DNA of 5,891 nucleotides. It comes from Prosthecobacter sp. (GTDB taxonomy: Bacteria > Verrucomicrobiota > Verrucomicrobiia > Verrucomicrobiales > Verrucomicrobiaceae). The position numbers and the translations under genes were made by a program. The DNA lies in the NCBI GenBank assembly GCA_020216965.1, contig JAIWOJ010000164.1:1-5891 (forward strand), in the 5' to 3' direction. This document shows, in pieces, positions 1-5,891 of the stretch. Positions within the stretch are counted from its first letter, which is position 1. Each line of letters starts with the position of its first letter. The notes beneath the pieces were generated by a model. That model was not told the DNA's origin and made no database searches. It saw only the letters and a list, made by a program, of their open reading frames with translations.

Positions 1-481
1 CAGCATTCAGAAAATTCATCGCCGAGACCGGGATGAGGGTAAATGCCGCCGTGTTCAGCGCCAGGAAGGTGATCATCGCATTGCTGGCCGTCTGCTTGTG
101 CGGGTTTAGCTCCTGCAGGTGCCCCATGGCCTTCAGCCCCATCGGCGTGGCGCTGTTCGATAGGCCCAGCATGTTTGCAGACAGGTTCATCACCATGGCG
201 CTCATGGCCGGGTGCCCCGTGGGCACATCTGGGAAAAGGCGACGCAGCAGGGGGGAGAGCGCCCTCACCAGCGCACCCAGCACACCTGCTTTTTCCAGCA
301 GCCGCAGCATCCCGAGCCAAAACATCATCATGCCCGCCAGAGGTAGGGCGATGCTCATGACGGCGTTTTTTGCCCCGGCCATGGCGGCGTCGATCACGCT
401 GCCCTCCCCGGTAAAGCGCCCCAGCAGACCAGCGACGATCAACCCAACAAATAGCAGCGTAGCCCAGATGTGATTTAGCAT
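1..481 (-). CDS. spmA: SpmA-family (spore maturation protein A / nucleoside recognition domain) membrane protein, 3' end cut by window edge
   Basis: The first 160 codons of this gene are present, and the C-terminus lies outside the window. The protein is strongly hydrophobic, with membrane segments at about residues 4-22, 40-62 and 134-151. It carries the signature blocks of the SpmA/Gate (nucleoside recognition) family: FWLGMLRLLEKAG (54-66), LFPDVPTGHPAM (82-93), NMLGLSNSATPMGLKAM (103-119) and ITFLALNTAAFTLIP (137-151). These match my memory of Bacillus SpmA closely. In Bacillus, SpmA acts with SpmB in spore-core dehydration. In non-sporulating bacteria the role is unknown, and SpmA and SpmB are often adjacent or fused; the missing 3' part could hold SpmB. 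The ATG at 481 is the only start after an in-frame stop upstream. Its leader is T/C-rich with no Shine-Dalgarno. The gene is divergent from the MerR-type regulator. The family call is firm; the function is not. Confidence 0.88.
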   Translation of the reverse strand, partial: MLNHIWATLLFVGLIVAGLLGRFTGEGSVIDAAMAGAKNAVMSIALPLAGMMMFWLGMLRLLEKAGVLGALVRALSPLLRRLFPDVPTGHPAMSAMVMNLSANMLGLSNSATPMGLKAMGHLQELNPHKQTASNAMITFLALNTAAFTLIPVSAMNFLNA

Positions 482-604
482 GGGAAAAAAGGCGGTGTAT
501 CCGCGCCCGGCATAGGCGCGTAAAGGAAAGTGCTTGCCTGCAAATTAGACAACGGGCAACCGCTCATTCTCACCCACCATTTGCCTAACCCACGCCCTTC
601 ATCC
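482..604. promoter_or_regulatory. Divergent intergenic region between spmA-like gene and B12-binding MerR regulator
   Basis: This 123-bp gap must hold the promoters of two divergent genes if the regulator starts at ATG 605. I see no good -35/-10 pair on either strand. Small symmetric elements are present: TTGC-CT-GCAA at 534-543, TTGCC (534-538) facing GGCAA (555-559), and TTGCCT repeated directly at 534-539 and 581-586. MerR-family regulators often control their own or a divergent promoter, so this is the natural place for an operator, but no specific site can be named from the sequence alone. Confidence 0.4.
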
Positions 605-1537
605 ATGCCCTGCTCTATCCAGATGGCCAGCCAGCTCAGCGGTTTAAGCCCTCATGTGATCCGCATCTGGGAACGGCGCTACAATGCCCTAAATCCCAGC
701 CGCACAGGCACAAACCGGCGCATGTATTGTGAGGAGGCCATCCAACGGCTGAAACTACTGCGTGAACTGACCGAGGGGGGGCACCGGATCGGCAATGTGG
801 CGCGCCTGCCCACCGAGGAGCTGAAAAAACTTTCTGACCAACTCTTGACTCGGGGCAGCCCAGGCCCGGCAGCGACTTTCAGCGTCGATGCCTCCCCTTC
901 CCTGGAAAAGCCTGAAGACTTCGTCAAACTAGGGCTGGAGGCCAGTCGGCTCTATGATAGCGACCGGCTCCGCCGCCTGCTCCAGCGCGCTCGGCAGCAG
1001 TTTGGCCAGCGCGGGATGCTGCACCATGTCATCTGCCCCCTCATTGAAATGATCGGGCGTGAATGGCAGGCGGGCAATCTGCGGCCCGCCCATGAGCATG
1101 TGGCCACCTCCGTCATCCGTGAACTATTGATGACCCCCGTGCCTGGCAGCCAGACTGCGGAGAGCGCCCCTGAGATCATCATTACCACCCCCTCTGGAGA
1201 AATGCATGAGCTGGGTGCCATGCTGGCGGCGGCCTCTGCGCGTGACTTAGGTTGGCGGATCACCTACCTCGGTGCCAGCCTGCCGATTGAGGAGATCGCC
1301 GCCTGCGCCCGTGCCCGGAAAGCGCGTGCCGTCGCCCTGAGTGTCGTTTATCCAGAAAAATGCCCCGTCACGGAGGACAAACTGCGGCGGCTGCGCCAGC
1401 TATTGCCCGCAGAAGTGGACCTCCTCGTCGGTGGGCGGGCTGCGCGTGGCTACCAGGAAAACCTCCCGGATTTACCGATCCACTGGGCGCACTCCCTGGT
1501 AGATCTCGATAAGCTGCTGGTCAGCCTAGGCCGCTAA
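605..1537 (+). CDS. MerR-family regulator with cobalamin-binding domain (CarH/LitR-like candidate B12 photoreceptor)
   Basis: Numbered from ATG 605, the protein has 310 residues, slightly longer than typical CarH. Residues 4-75 form a MerR winged-helix DNA-binding domain (SIQMASQLSGLSPHVIRIWERRY, then the RMYCEEAIQRLKLL region). After a Pro/Ser-rich linker (about 83-103), residues 105-180 form the helical B12-binding cap domain, and 190-310 a Rossmann-like cobalamin-binding domain. The Wx9EH signature of light-sensing CarH is intact (W154, E164, H165). So is the ExHxxG motif with the cobalt-ligand candidate H201, and a GG pair sits at 276-277. In CarH, adenosylcobalamin drives tetramer formation and operator binding in the dark, and light breaks the complex. 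These facts make a functional sensor likely, but the target genes are unknown. An in-frame GTG at 530 would add 25 residues of non-family sequence; ATG 605 starts just before the HTH. The leader is C-rich and lacks a Shine-Dalgarno. Confidence 0.9.
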   Translation: MPCSIQMASQLSGLSPHVIRIWERRYNALNPSRTGTNRRMYCEEAIQRLKLLRELTEGGHRIGNVARLPTEELKKLSDQLLTRGSPGPAATFSVDASPSLEKPEDFVKLGLEASRLYDSDRLRRLLQRARQQFGQRGMLHHVICPLIEMIGREWQAGNLRPAHEHVATSVIRELLMTPVPGSQTAESAPEIIITTPSGEMHELGAMLAAASARDLGWRITYLGASLPIEEIAACARARKARAVALSVVYPEKCPVTEDKLRRLRQLLPAEVDLLVGGRAARGYQENLPDLPIHWAHSLVDLDKLLVSLGR

Positions 1538-1565
1538 CATTCAGGGTCTGACGGAGCCTCTGCAT

Positions 1566-1581
1566 GTCACCAGAAAGTGAC
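1566..1581 (+). terminator. Possible weak hairpin/terminator after the MerR gene
   Basis: GTCAC (1566-1570) and GTGAC (1577-1581) are perfect inverted arms around a 6-nt loop, followed at once by TTTTCTTGG. The arrangement resembles an intrinsic terminator 29 bases after the regulator's stop codon. The stem is only 5 bp and the T run is interrupted, so termination would be weak. The same symmetry could equally be a protein-binding operator. Confidence 0.3.
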
Positions 1582-1612
1582 TTTTCTTGGCTTGCACAAT
1601 CTGGCTTTCTGG
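1570..1612. repeat. 8-bp inverted repeat upstream of the acyltransferase gene
   Basis: CCAGAAAG (1570-1577) is the exact reverse complement of CTTTCTGG (1605-1612), with 27 bases between. A near copy of the right arm, CTTTTCTTGG, lies inside the spacer at 1581-1590. The left arm overlaps the loop and right arm of the GTCAC/GTGAC hairpin, so the structures exclude each other. The 106-bp gap (1538-1643) must carry the leader of the downstream gene and possibly its promoter. I see no convincing sigma-70 boxes: TTGCAC at 1592-1597 could be a -35, but no -10 fits. Confidence 0.45.
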
Positions 1613-1643
1613 GCTGTCTGCCGCTACCGCCACCTAGCCAGCC

Positions 1644-3455
1644 ATGATTTTCGACCTTAGCGCTCATCTGCGCTCCCCCTTGCAGCAGGCGCTCTATCGC
1701 GTCGCCGGTGGGATGGTGGAGCGTCTGCTCGGCCTGCAAGATTTTGACCAGGTACACAGGCAGAGCAGCCGCATTTACCAAAACCTGCCGGTCGAGCAGC
1801 GCACTTGCGGTGCATTTTTCCAGGCCGTGATCCAGACCATCCAGGCAAATCTCCAGATCCATGAGTTACCTGGCTTTGATTTTCCACGCTCCGGCCCTCT
1901 GGTCATCGTTGCCAACCACCCTTTCGGCATCCTGGACCCCTGTGCCCTCGCCTGTTATGTGGGTAGGCACCGGCCAGACCTAAAAATCATGACCAATGCC
2001 CTGCTCGGCACCATTCCTGAGGTGCGGGAGCACGCGATCCTCGTGAACCCCTTTGGCGGCCCAGAGGCGGCGAAAGAAAACCTCCAGGGCATGAAGGCAG
2101 CCCTTTCCCACCTCAAGGCAGGCGGCGCGCTGCTCATCTTCCCTGCCGGTGAAGTCTCTGCCTACAAACCTGGCAAGGGCATCGAAGAAGCTCCCTGGAG
2201 TAGGCACATAGGCTCCCTCGTGCGCCGCACCTCAGCCACCGTGCTGCCTGTGTTCTTCCCTGGCGGAAACAGCACTCTTTTCCACGCCGCTGGTGTCATC
2301 CACCCGCGGCTACGTACCGGCCTACTGCTCAGAGAGTTCGCCAACCAAGAGGGGCGCACCGTCGAAATGCGTGTCGGCAGCGCTCTACCCTTTAGCAAGC
2401 TGCGCAAATTTGAAGATGATGAATCCCTGACCAAATACCTGCGCCTTCATACCATGGTTCTGGCAGAACGCCGGATGCCTGGCACGGATATGCAGGAGAG
2501 CAGCGCCGAAGATCGGCTGGATGACCCCGAAGGCTCTCGTGCCGAAGAGCGGCACCAACGTATCCTCCAGGAAGTCGAAGCCCTGAGAGCACATGGAGCC
2601 TGCCTCGTCAGCCAGGGAGGGCTAGGGGTATTCTGTGCCCACTCCCACGAAATCCCCGAAGTCCTCCGAGAAATTGGCCGCCTGCGGGAGGTCACCTTCC
2701 GCCAAGTCGGTGAGGGCACCGGTCAGGACATCGACCTAGACCGCTTTGACCGTTACTACGAGCATCTCTTTCTCTGGGATGAAAAGGCCCAGCGCATCGC
2801 CGGAGCCTACCGCCTCGGGCGCGCAGACATCATCCTGCGAGAATACGGCCCCAAGGGGCTTTACACCAACACGCTCTTCAAATTTGAAAAGCCCTTCCTC
2901 GCCAACTTGCAAAATGCCGTGGAGATGGGCCGCAGCTTCATCATCAAAGACTACCAGCGCAACCTCTCCTCCCTGCCCCTGCTGTGGAAAGGCATCGCTC
3001 ACTGGATCAGCCGCCACCCGAGCTACACCAAGCTCTTTGGCCCCGTCAGCATCAGCAAGGACTACGACAAGCTGAGTCGTAAATTCATGGTCGAGTTCCT
3101 CCAGGAAAATTGCCTGCACGAGGATCTCGCCAGCTTTGTCAAACCGCGCAACCCCTTCCGCTACCTGCGTGGCCGCCGACTGATGCGTGAATTTATCAGC
3201 GCTGAACTCCAAGATGTGGACGACTGCTCCGCTCTGATTTCCAGCCTAGAGACCGATGGGAAAGGCATCCCCATCCTGCTAAAGCACTACCTGCGCCTCA
3301 GTGGCACCATCCTCAGCTTCAATGTGGATAAGGAATTTTCCTCAGTCATTGATGGACTCATCCTGGTGGACCTGACCGAGACGGACCCCAAGCTGCTCGC
3401 CAAATACATGGGGGAGGAGAAATGCAGAGATTACCTTGCCCTGCACAAACCCTGA
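1644..3455 (+). CDS. Bifunctional acyltransferase: LPLAT-type O-acyltransferase fused to OlsB-like GNAT N-acyltransferase (OlsF-like, ornithine/aminolipid synthesis)
   Basis: The 603-residue protein has two acyltransferase halves. Residues about 70-275 are a lysophospholipid acyltransferase domain: VANHPFGILDP (89-99) holds the catalytic His92 and Asp98, and IFPAGEVS (165-172) is the acceptor-phosphate-type motif. A charged linker follows (about 280-315). Residues about 320-603 resemble OlsB-type N-acyltransferases: FRQVGEGTGQDIDLDRFDRYYEHL (352-375), IAGAYRLGRAD (385-395), AVEMGRSFIIKDYQRNLSSLPLLWKGI (425-451) and a tail with FNVDKEFSSVIDGLILVDL (559-577). In OlsF the C-terminal part attaches a 3-hydroxyacyl chain to ornithine and the N-terminal part adds the second acyl chain, giving a phosphorus-free membrane lipid. 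The amino acid used here (ornithine, glycine, lysine or other) cannot be told. ATG 1644 is the first start after an in-frame TAG at 1635; no Shine-Dalgarno is present. The TraB-like gene follows closely and could be co-transcribed. Confidence 0.88.
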   Translation: MIFDLSAHLRSPLQQALYRVAGGMVERLLGLQDFDQVHRQSSRIYQNLPVEQRTCGAFFQAVIQTIQANLQIHELPGFDFPRSGPLVIVANHPFGILDPCALACYVGRHRPDLKIMTNALLGTIPEVREHAILVNPFGGPEAAKENLQGMKAALSHLKAGGALLIFPAGEVSAYKPGKGIEEAPWSRHIGSLVRRTSATVLPVFFPGGNSTLFHAAGVIHPRLRTGLLLREFANQEGRTVEMRVGSALPFSKLRKFEDDESLTKYLRLHTMVLAERRMPGTDMQESSAEDRLDDPEGSRAEERHQRILQEVEALRAHGACLVSQGGLGVFCAHSHEIPEVLREIGRLREVTFRQVGEGTGQDIDLDRFDRYYEHLFLWDEKAQRIAGAYRLGRADIILREYGPKGLYTNTLFKFEKPFLANLQNAVEMGRSFIIKDYQRNLSSLPLLWKGIAHWISRHPSYTKLFGPVSISKDYDKLSRKFMVEFLQENCLHEDLASFVKPRNPFRYLRGRRLMREFISAELQDVDDCSALISSLETDGKGIPILLKHYLRLSGTILSFNVDKEFSSVIDGLILVDLTETDPKLLAKYMGEEKCRDYLALHKP

Positions 3456-3459
3456 GATA

Positions 3460-3491
3460 GCCAGGTTCCCGCCAGGATTCCGTTTGCCAGG
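3460..3491. repeat. Three GCCAGG direct repeats between acyltransferase and TraB-like genes
   Basis: The hexamer GCCAGG occurs at 3460-3465, 3471-3476 and 3486-3491, just after the acyltransferase stop codon. The first two copies have similar 3' extensions (GTTCCC and ATTCCG). Whether this short non-coding stretch is a binding site or chance is unknown. It would become coding if the TraB-like gene began at an upstream TTG. Confidence 0.35.
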
Positions 3492-3519
3492 CTTGGGGCT
3501 GTCACCTTTATCTGCCCGC

Positions 3520-4443
3520 GTGTCTAGCCGCCTGCTTTCGCCTCTCTTTGCCTTAGGAGCCATCTGCCTTCTCAACTCCTGCCGCCAAGATACCGCAGAC
3601 CACGCCCCCAACGCATCGCCCCCCAGAGGCTGCGTCTGGGTGGCAGAGATTGAGGGCAGCCCTGGTCGGCTTTACCTCTGCGGCACCATTCACATCTTGA
3701 GGCGCACTGACTACCCCCTCGCGCCAGCCTATGATCTAGCTTACCAAAAGTCACAAAGGCTTCTTTTTGAACTTCCCCCGGGGGCCTCCGAGGCACCCGA
3801 ATTTGCTTCAAAGCTGATGGAGCTAGGCAGATACCCGGCAGGCCAAACCCTGGAACCGGCGGTCGGCCCGGAAACCTGGGCCAAGCTGACAGCTTGGGCA
3901 AAATCGCGGGGGAAGAGCACATCGACGTTTCAGCCCATGCGCCCCTGGCTGGTCTCTCTGCTCATCACCAGTGATGAATTTCAAAGACTCGGTGCCAGCA
4001 ACAGCATCGGTGCCGACCAGCACTACGAAGAACGCGCGAAATCAGATCGGAAGCCAGGCCATGGGCTAGAAACCGTGGATTTTCAGCTCAATCTCTTCTC
4101 CCAGCTCTCCCCAGAGCAACAAACCCTGATGCTAGAACAAACCTTGGAAGAAGTCCGCACCATGGCCGCAGAATACGAAAGCATGGTGGCAGCGTGGAAA
4201 GAGGGAGATCTAGATAGCCTCCATAGCCTCATCCACCGAGAGGCCGAGAAGCACCCCGAACTTTTAGAAATCTTCATTCATCAGCGCAATCGCGCCTGGC
4301 TTCCGCCTCTGCTCGAAGCCCTAAAAAATGGAGAGCGGGTCATGGTGCTCGTCGGCGCAGGTCACCTCAGTGGCCCGCAGGGTTTGCTCTCCCTTCTTCG
4401 TGAGGCAGGCTGCCGAATCAGCCATGCCAACGACATCCCTTGA
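3520..4443 (+). CDS. TraB/GumN (TIKI) family protein, predicted lipoprotein
   Basis: Numbered from GTG 3520, the protein has 307 residues. A short Arg-containing n-region, the hydrophobic core LLSPLFALGAICLL and the lipobox LNSC (Cys21) form a signal peptidase II signal, so the mature protein is probably membrane-anchored outside the cytoplasm. The TraB/GumN/TIKI landmarks are all present: LYLCGTIHILR (51-61, His58), LLFELPPG (81-88, Glu84), the GADQHYEERA region (164-173), GLET (182-185), HQRNRAW (254-260) and VMVLVGAGHLSGPQGLLSLLREAG (274-297, His282). Eukaryotic TIKI relatives are metal-dependent proteases of Wnt; the substrate of bacterial members is unknown. Two TTG starts are possible upstream: 3484, with AGGA six bases before it, and 3436, which would overlap the acyltransferase by 20 bases. 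GTG 3520 gives the cleanest signal peptide and no overlap. The same orientation and short gap suggest an operon with the acyltransferase. Confidence 0.85.
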   Translation: MSSRLLSPLFALGAICLLNSCRQDTADHAPNASPPRGCVWVAEIEGSPGRLYLCGTIHILRRTDYPLAPAYDLAYQKSQRLLFELPPGASEAPEFASKLMELGRYPAGQTLEPAVGPETWAKLTAWAKSRGKSTSTFQPMRPWLVSLLITSDEFQRLGASNSIGADQHYEERAKSDRKPGHGLETVDFQLNLFSQLSPEQQTLMLEQTLEEVRTMAAEYESMVAAWKEGDLDSLHSLIHREAEKHPELLEIFIHQRNRAWLPPLLEALKNGERVMVLVGAGHLSGPQGLLSLLREAGCRISHANDIP

Positions 4444-4504
4444 TCCCGGAGTCGGTTACTCGCCCATACAAGATGGCATCGTGGCTGCCCCTGGGCACTT
4501 GGAT
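4444..4504. other. Convergent intergenic gap, no clear terminator
   Basis: The TraB-like gene and the AsmA-like gene converge with 61 bases between their stop codons. The best hairpin, TGCC-CCTG-GGCA at about 4486-4497, has four base pairs and no T run after it. I therefore see no convincing bidirectional terminator. Termination may be Rho-dependent or lie inside the opposing coding region. Confidence 0.4.
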
Positions 4505-5857
4505 TTATAGCTTTTTCAATAGCCCCTGGAGAAGGTCTCCCAACCCCTCGCCCCTCACGAGGTTTTTTAGGATTCTGTCCACCTTCGGCTTGATCTGCGG
4601 ATCAGAAAGGGAGCCTTCAGATTCAATGTCAAAGGTCATCCGCCCGCGCTCATCCGCTAGCGCTTTCATCAGCCCGCGGGTAATGGAATCCCCCAGCTTC
4701 GCCTTCACCAAGCCCTGCTGGAGTCTTCCCTGGAGATCCGGGCCGCAGGAGAGCCGCAATTCCACCTCATGGGTATCCGCAGCCGCGTTGAGGTAGGATC
4801 CCCTCTTCAGAGCCACTTCATACTCTGGAAAGACAAAACGCGCATCGCTCAGCAGCGAAAAACGGTTCGCTTGAAAGCTACCCTCGACCACCGCCGCCTC
4901 CTGAAGCGGCCCCCCCACGCGCACAGGGGCTAGGTCGATGCCATATTCCAGCAGCTTACGCATCTCCTTGCCTGCCGCATCCCCCATCGTCATGTGCCCT
5001 GCGAGGACGGAACCCGGCTCCAACGTGAGCTTCATCACCGTGGACGGCCTCCAGCGCCCGCTGGCAGGATCCAAAGGCGCAATCTGGCCGATGCCACTCA
5101 GGCGCACATCCGCCAGCCTAGCTTCGCGTTTTGCCCCGCCGATGCGTGCCTGGCCAGTCACCACGGCTGCGGCAGCTAGCTTGGCCGTCACCTTATTGTG
5201 GGCTGCCAGGTTCGCAGGATCGAGGTCGATGCCTGAGAGTTCAAAATCAAGTCCGGTCACCTGGACGGTGTTGCCAGCGTTTTCAATCCTAAGGCTTCCC
5301 CCTTCGATGCTCGCAGACTTCATGGAAAAAGAAAAGCTGCCGCTGGACGGAGCGGACTCAGCACTAGCCGCGGCAGGTTGGGGAGCAGGAGGAGCTGCTG
5401 CGACATCCGCCTGAGTTGGCTGCCGGAAAAGCGGCTCCAGCGTACTGCGCCCCTGCGCGTCAATGGCCTCACTGACCTGGGGGGAGATGAGGCGCAACTT
5501 TTCCACATTCAGCCTGCGATTCAGCAAATCCTCCAGCCGCGCCTCTAGCACGACCTCTGGCACATGGATGGGGGCCGCGCCCTCTGGCAGCGGCACCCTT
5601 TGGGCCACAGGCTTGGTGCATTCAGCATCCCGTGGTGCGAGCTTGAGCCCTTTCAGCGTGAGCCGTGCTGGCGAGGAAAAGAGCCCCAACTTGGCGTCGG
5701 CAATCTCGACCCGACAAGGCAAGGCTCGCTCAATCTGCTCTACCCAGGTGTCGGTGCCCAATTTCCTGAGAATCCACCAAGACAGCCCTGCCCCAGCGGC
5801 GAGAAGTAGAATGCATAGAATGCCGAGAATAAGCCCGGCGCGGATCAAACGTTTCAT
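4505..5857 (-). CDS. AsmA-like envelope protein (single N-terminal membrane anchor)
   Basis: The 450-residue protein starts MKRLIRAGL, followed by one hydrophobic segment (about 8-30), so it is probably inserted in the inner membrane with its bulk in the periplasm. After it come AsmA-type elements: WVEQIERALPCRVEIADAKLGLFSSPARLTLKGLKL (38-73), a region of alternating hydrophobic beta strands, and a C-terminus GSLSDPQIKPKVDRILKNL (425-443) typical of the family. Residues about 147-180 are an Ala/Pro/Ser-rich linker between the two halves. Members of this superfamily (AsmA, TamB, YhdP) form lipid-conducting beta-groove bridges or affect outer-membrane assembly; the protein here is short and may be a minimal member. 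ATG 5857 is chosen because the basic n-region and membrane helix follow directly; a GTG at 5887 is in frame and the frame stays open to the window edge. A G-rich tract about five bases before the ATG could act as ribosome-binding site, unlike the other genes here. Confidence 0.8.
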   Translation of the reverse strand: MKRLIRAGLILGILCILLLAAGAGLSWWILRKLGTDTWVEQIERALPCRVEIADAKLGLFSSPARLTLKGLKLAPRDAECTKPVAQRVPLPEGAAPIHVPEVVLEARLEDLLNRRLNVEKLRLISPQVSEAIDAQGRSTLEPLFRQPTQADVAAAPPAPQPAAASAESAPSSGSFSFSMKSASIEGGSLRIENAGNTVQVTGLDFELSGIDLDPANLAAHNKVTAKLAAAAVVTGQARIGGAKREARLADVRLSGIGQIAPLDPASGRWRPSTVMKLTLEPGSVLAGHMTMGDAAGKEMRKLLEYGIDLAPVRVGGPLQEAAVVEGSFQANRFSLLSDARFVFPEYEVALKRGSYLNAAADTHEVELRLSCGPDLQGRLQQGLVKAKLGDSITRGLMKALADERGRMTFDIESEGSLSDPQIKPKVDRILKNLVRGEGLGDLLQGLLKKL

Positions 5858-5891
5858 AAGCGCCCCACCCTGCCCTGCCCAAGGCACCGAT

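Noticed and set aside
33..473. Plus-strand open frame of 146 codons opposite the SpmA-like gene
   Set aside because: The minus strand encodes a clearly conserved SpmA-type protein; the plus-strand translation is low-complexity and matches nothing I know.
530..604. GTG 530 as start of the MerR-type regulator
   Set aside because: The GGAA before it is only one base from the GTG, and the extra 25 residues do not look like family sequence; the HTH begins right after ATG 605.
1587..1604. Sigma-54-like promoter (TTGG followed by TTGCAC)
   Set aside because: The GG and GC elements do not have the required -24/-12 spacing.
2736..3212. Minus-strand open frame of 158 codons inside the acyltransferase gene
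   Set aside because: It is antisense to the conserved GNAT half and is explained by codon bias in G+C-rich DNA.
4486..4497. Bidirectional terminator between the convergent genes
   Set aside because: The hairpin has only four base pairs and lacks a T run on either side.
4938..5414. Plus-strand open frame of 158 codons opposite the AsmA-like gene
   Set aside because: It is an antisense shadow of the AsmA-like coding region, with Ser/Ala/Pro-rich translation and no domain.
1..5891. CRISPR array, tRNA/rRNA genes, insertion sequence or phage remnants
   Set aside because: No regularly spaced repeats, RNA-gene signatures, transposase motifs or terminal inverted repeats were seen; almost all of the window is ordinary coding sequence.

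Overview
The window (about 60% G+C by eye) reads as ordinary chromosomal DNA of a Gram-negative bacterium. It holds five protein genes and no tRNA, rRNA, CRISPR array, insertion sequence or phage gene that I can recognise. A predicted lipoprotein, an AsmA-type envelope protein, a B12-binding MerR regulator, an OlsF-like two-domain acyltransferase and a SpmA-type membrane protein together resemble Verrucomicrobiota (Prosthecobacter/Verrucomicrobium-like). That assignment is inference from family content and from memory, not a search result.

Layout from left to right: (1) a minus-strand SpmA-family membrane protein gene that starts at 481 and runs off the left edge; (2) a 123-bp divergent intergenic region; (3) a plus-strand MerR-type regulator with a cobalamin-binding C-terminal half carrying the motifs of the CarH/LitR photoreceptor family; (4) a 106-bp gap with overlapping inverted repeats; (5) a 603-residue plus-strand fusion of a lysophospholipid-type O-acyltransferase and an OlsB-like N-acyltransferase, the architecture of bifunctional ornithine-lipid synthase OlsF; (6) a plus-strand TraB/GumN (TIKI) family gene, probably a lipoprotein; (7) a convergent 61-bp gap; (8) a minus-strand AsmA-like protein whose likely ATG lies 34 bases from the right edge.

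Two themes connect the genes. One is the cell envelope: aminolipid synthesis, an AsmA-like envelope protein and an exported TraB-family lipoprotein. The other is the upstream regulator, which keeps every cobalamin-contact motif of the light-sensing CarH family although no carotenoid gene is visible. It is co-directional with the lipid synthase, so light- or B12-responsive control of membrane aminolipids is a testable idea but is not shown by the sequence. Four of the five start codons are preceded by pyrimidine-rich leaders without a Shine-Dalgarno sequence. I found no clear evidence of a wholly new multi-gene system.
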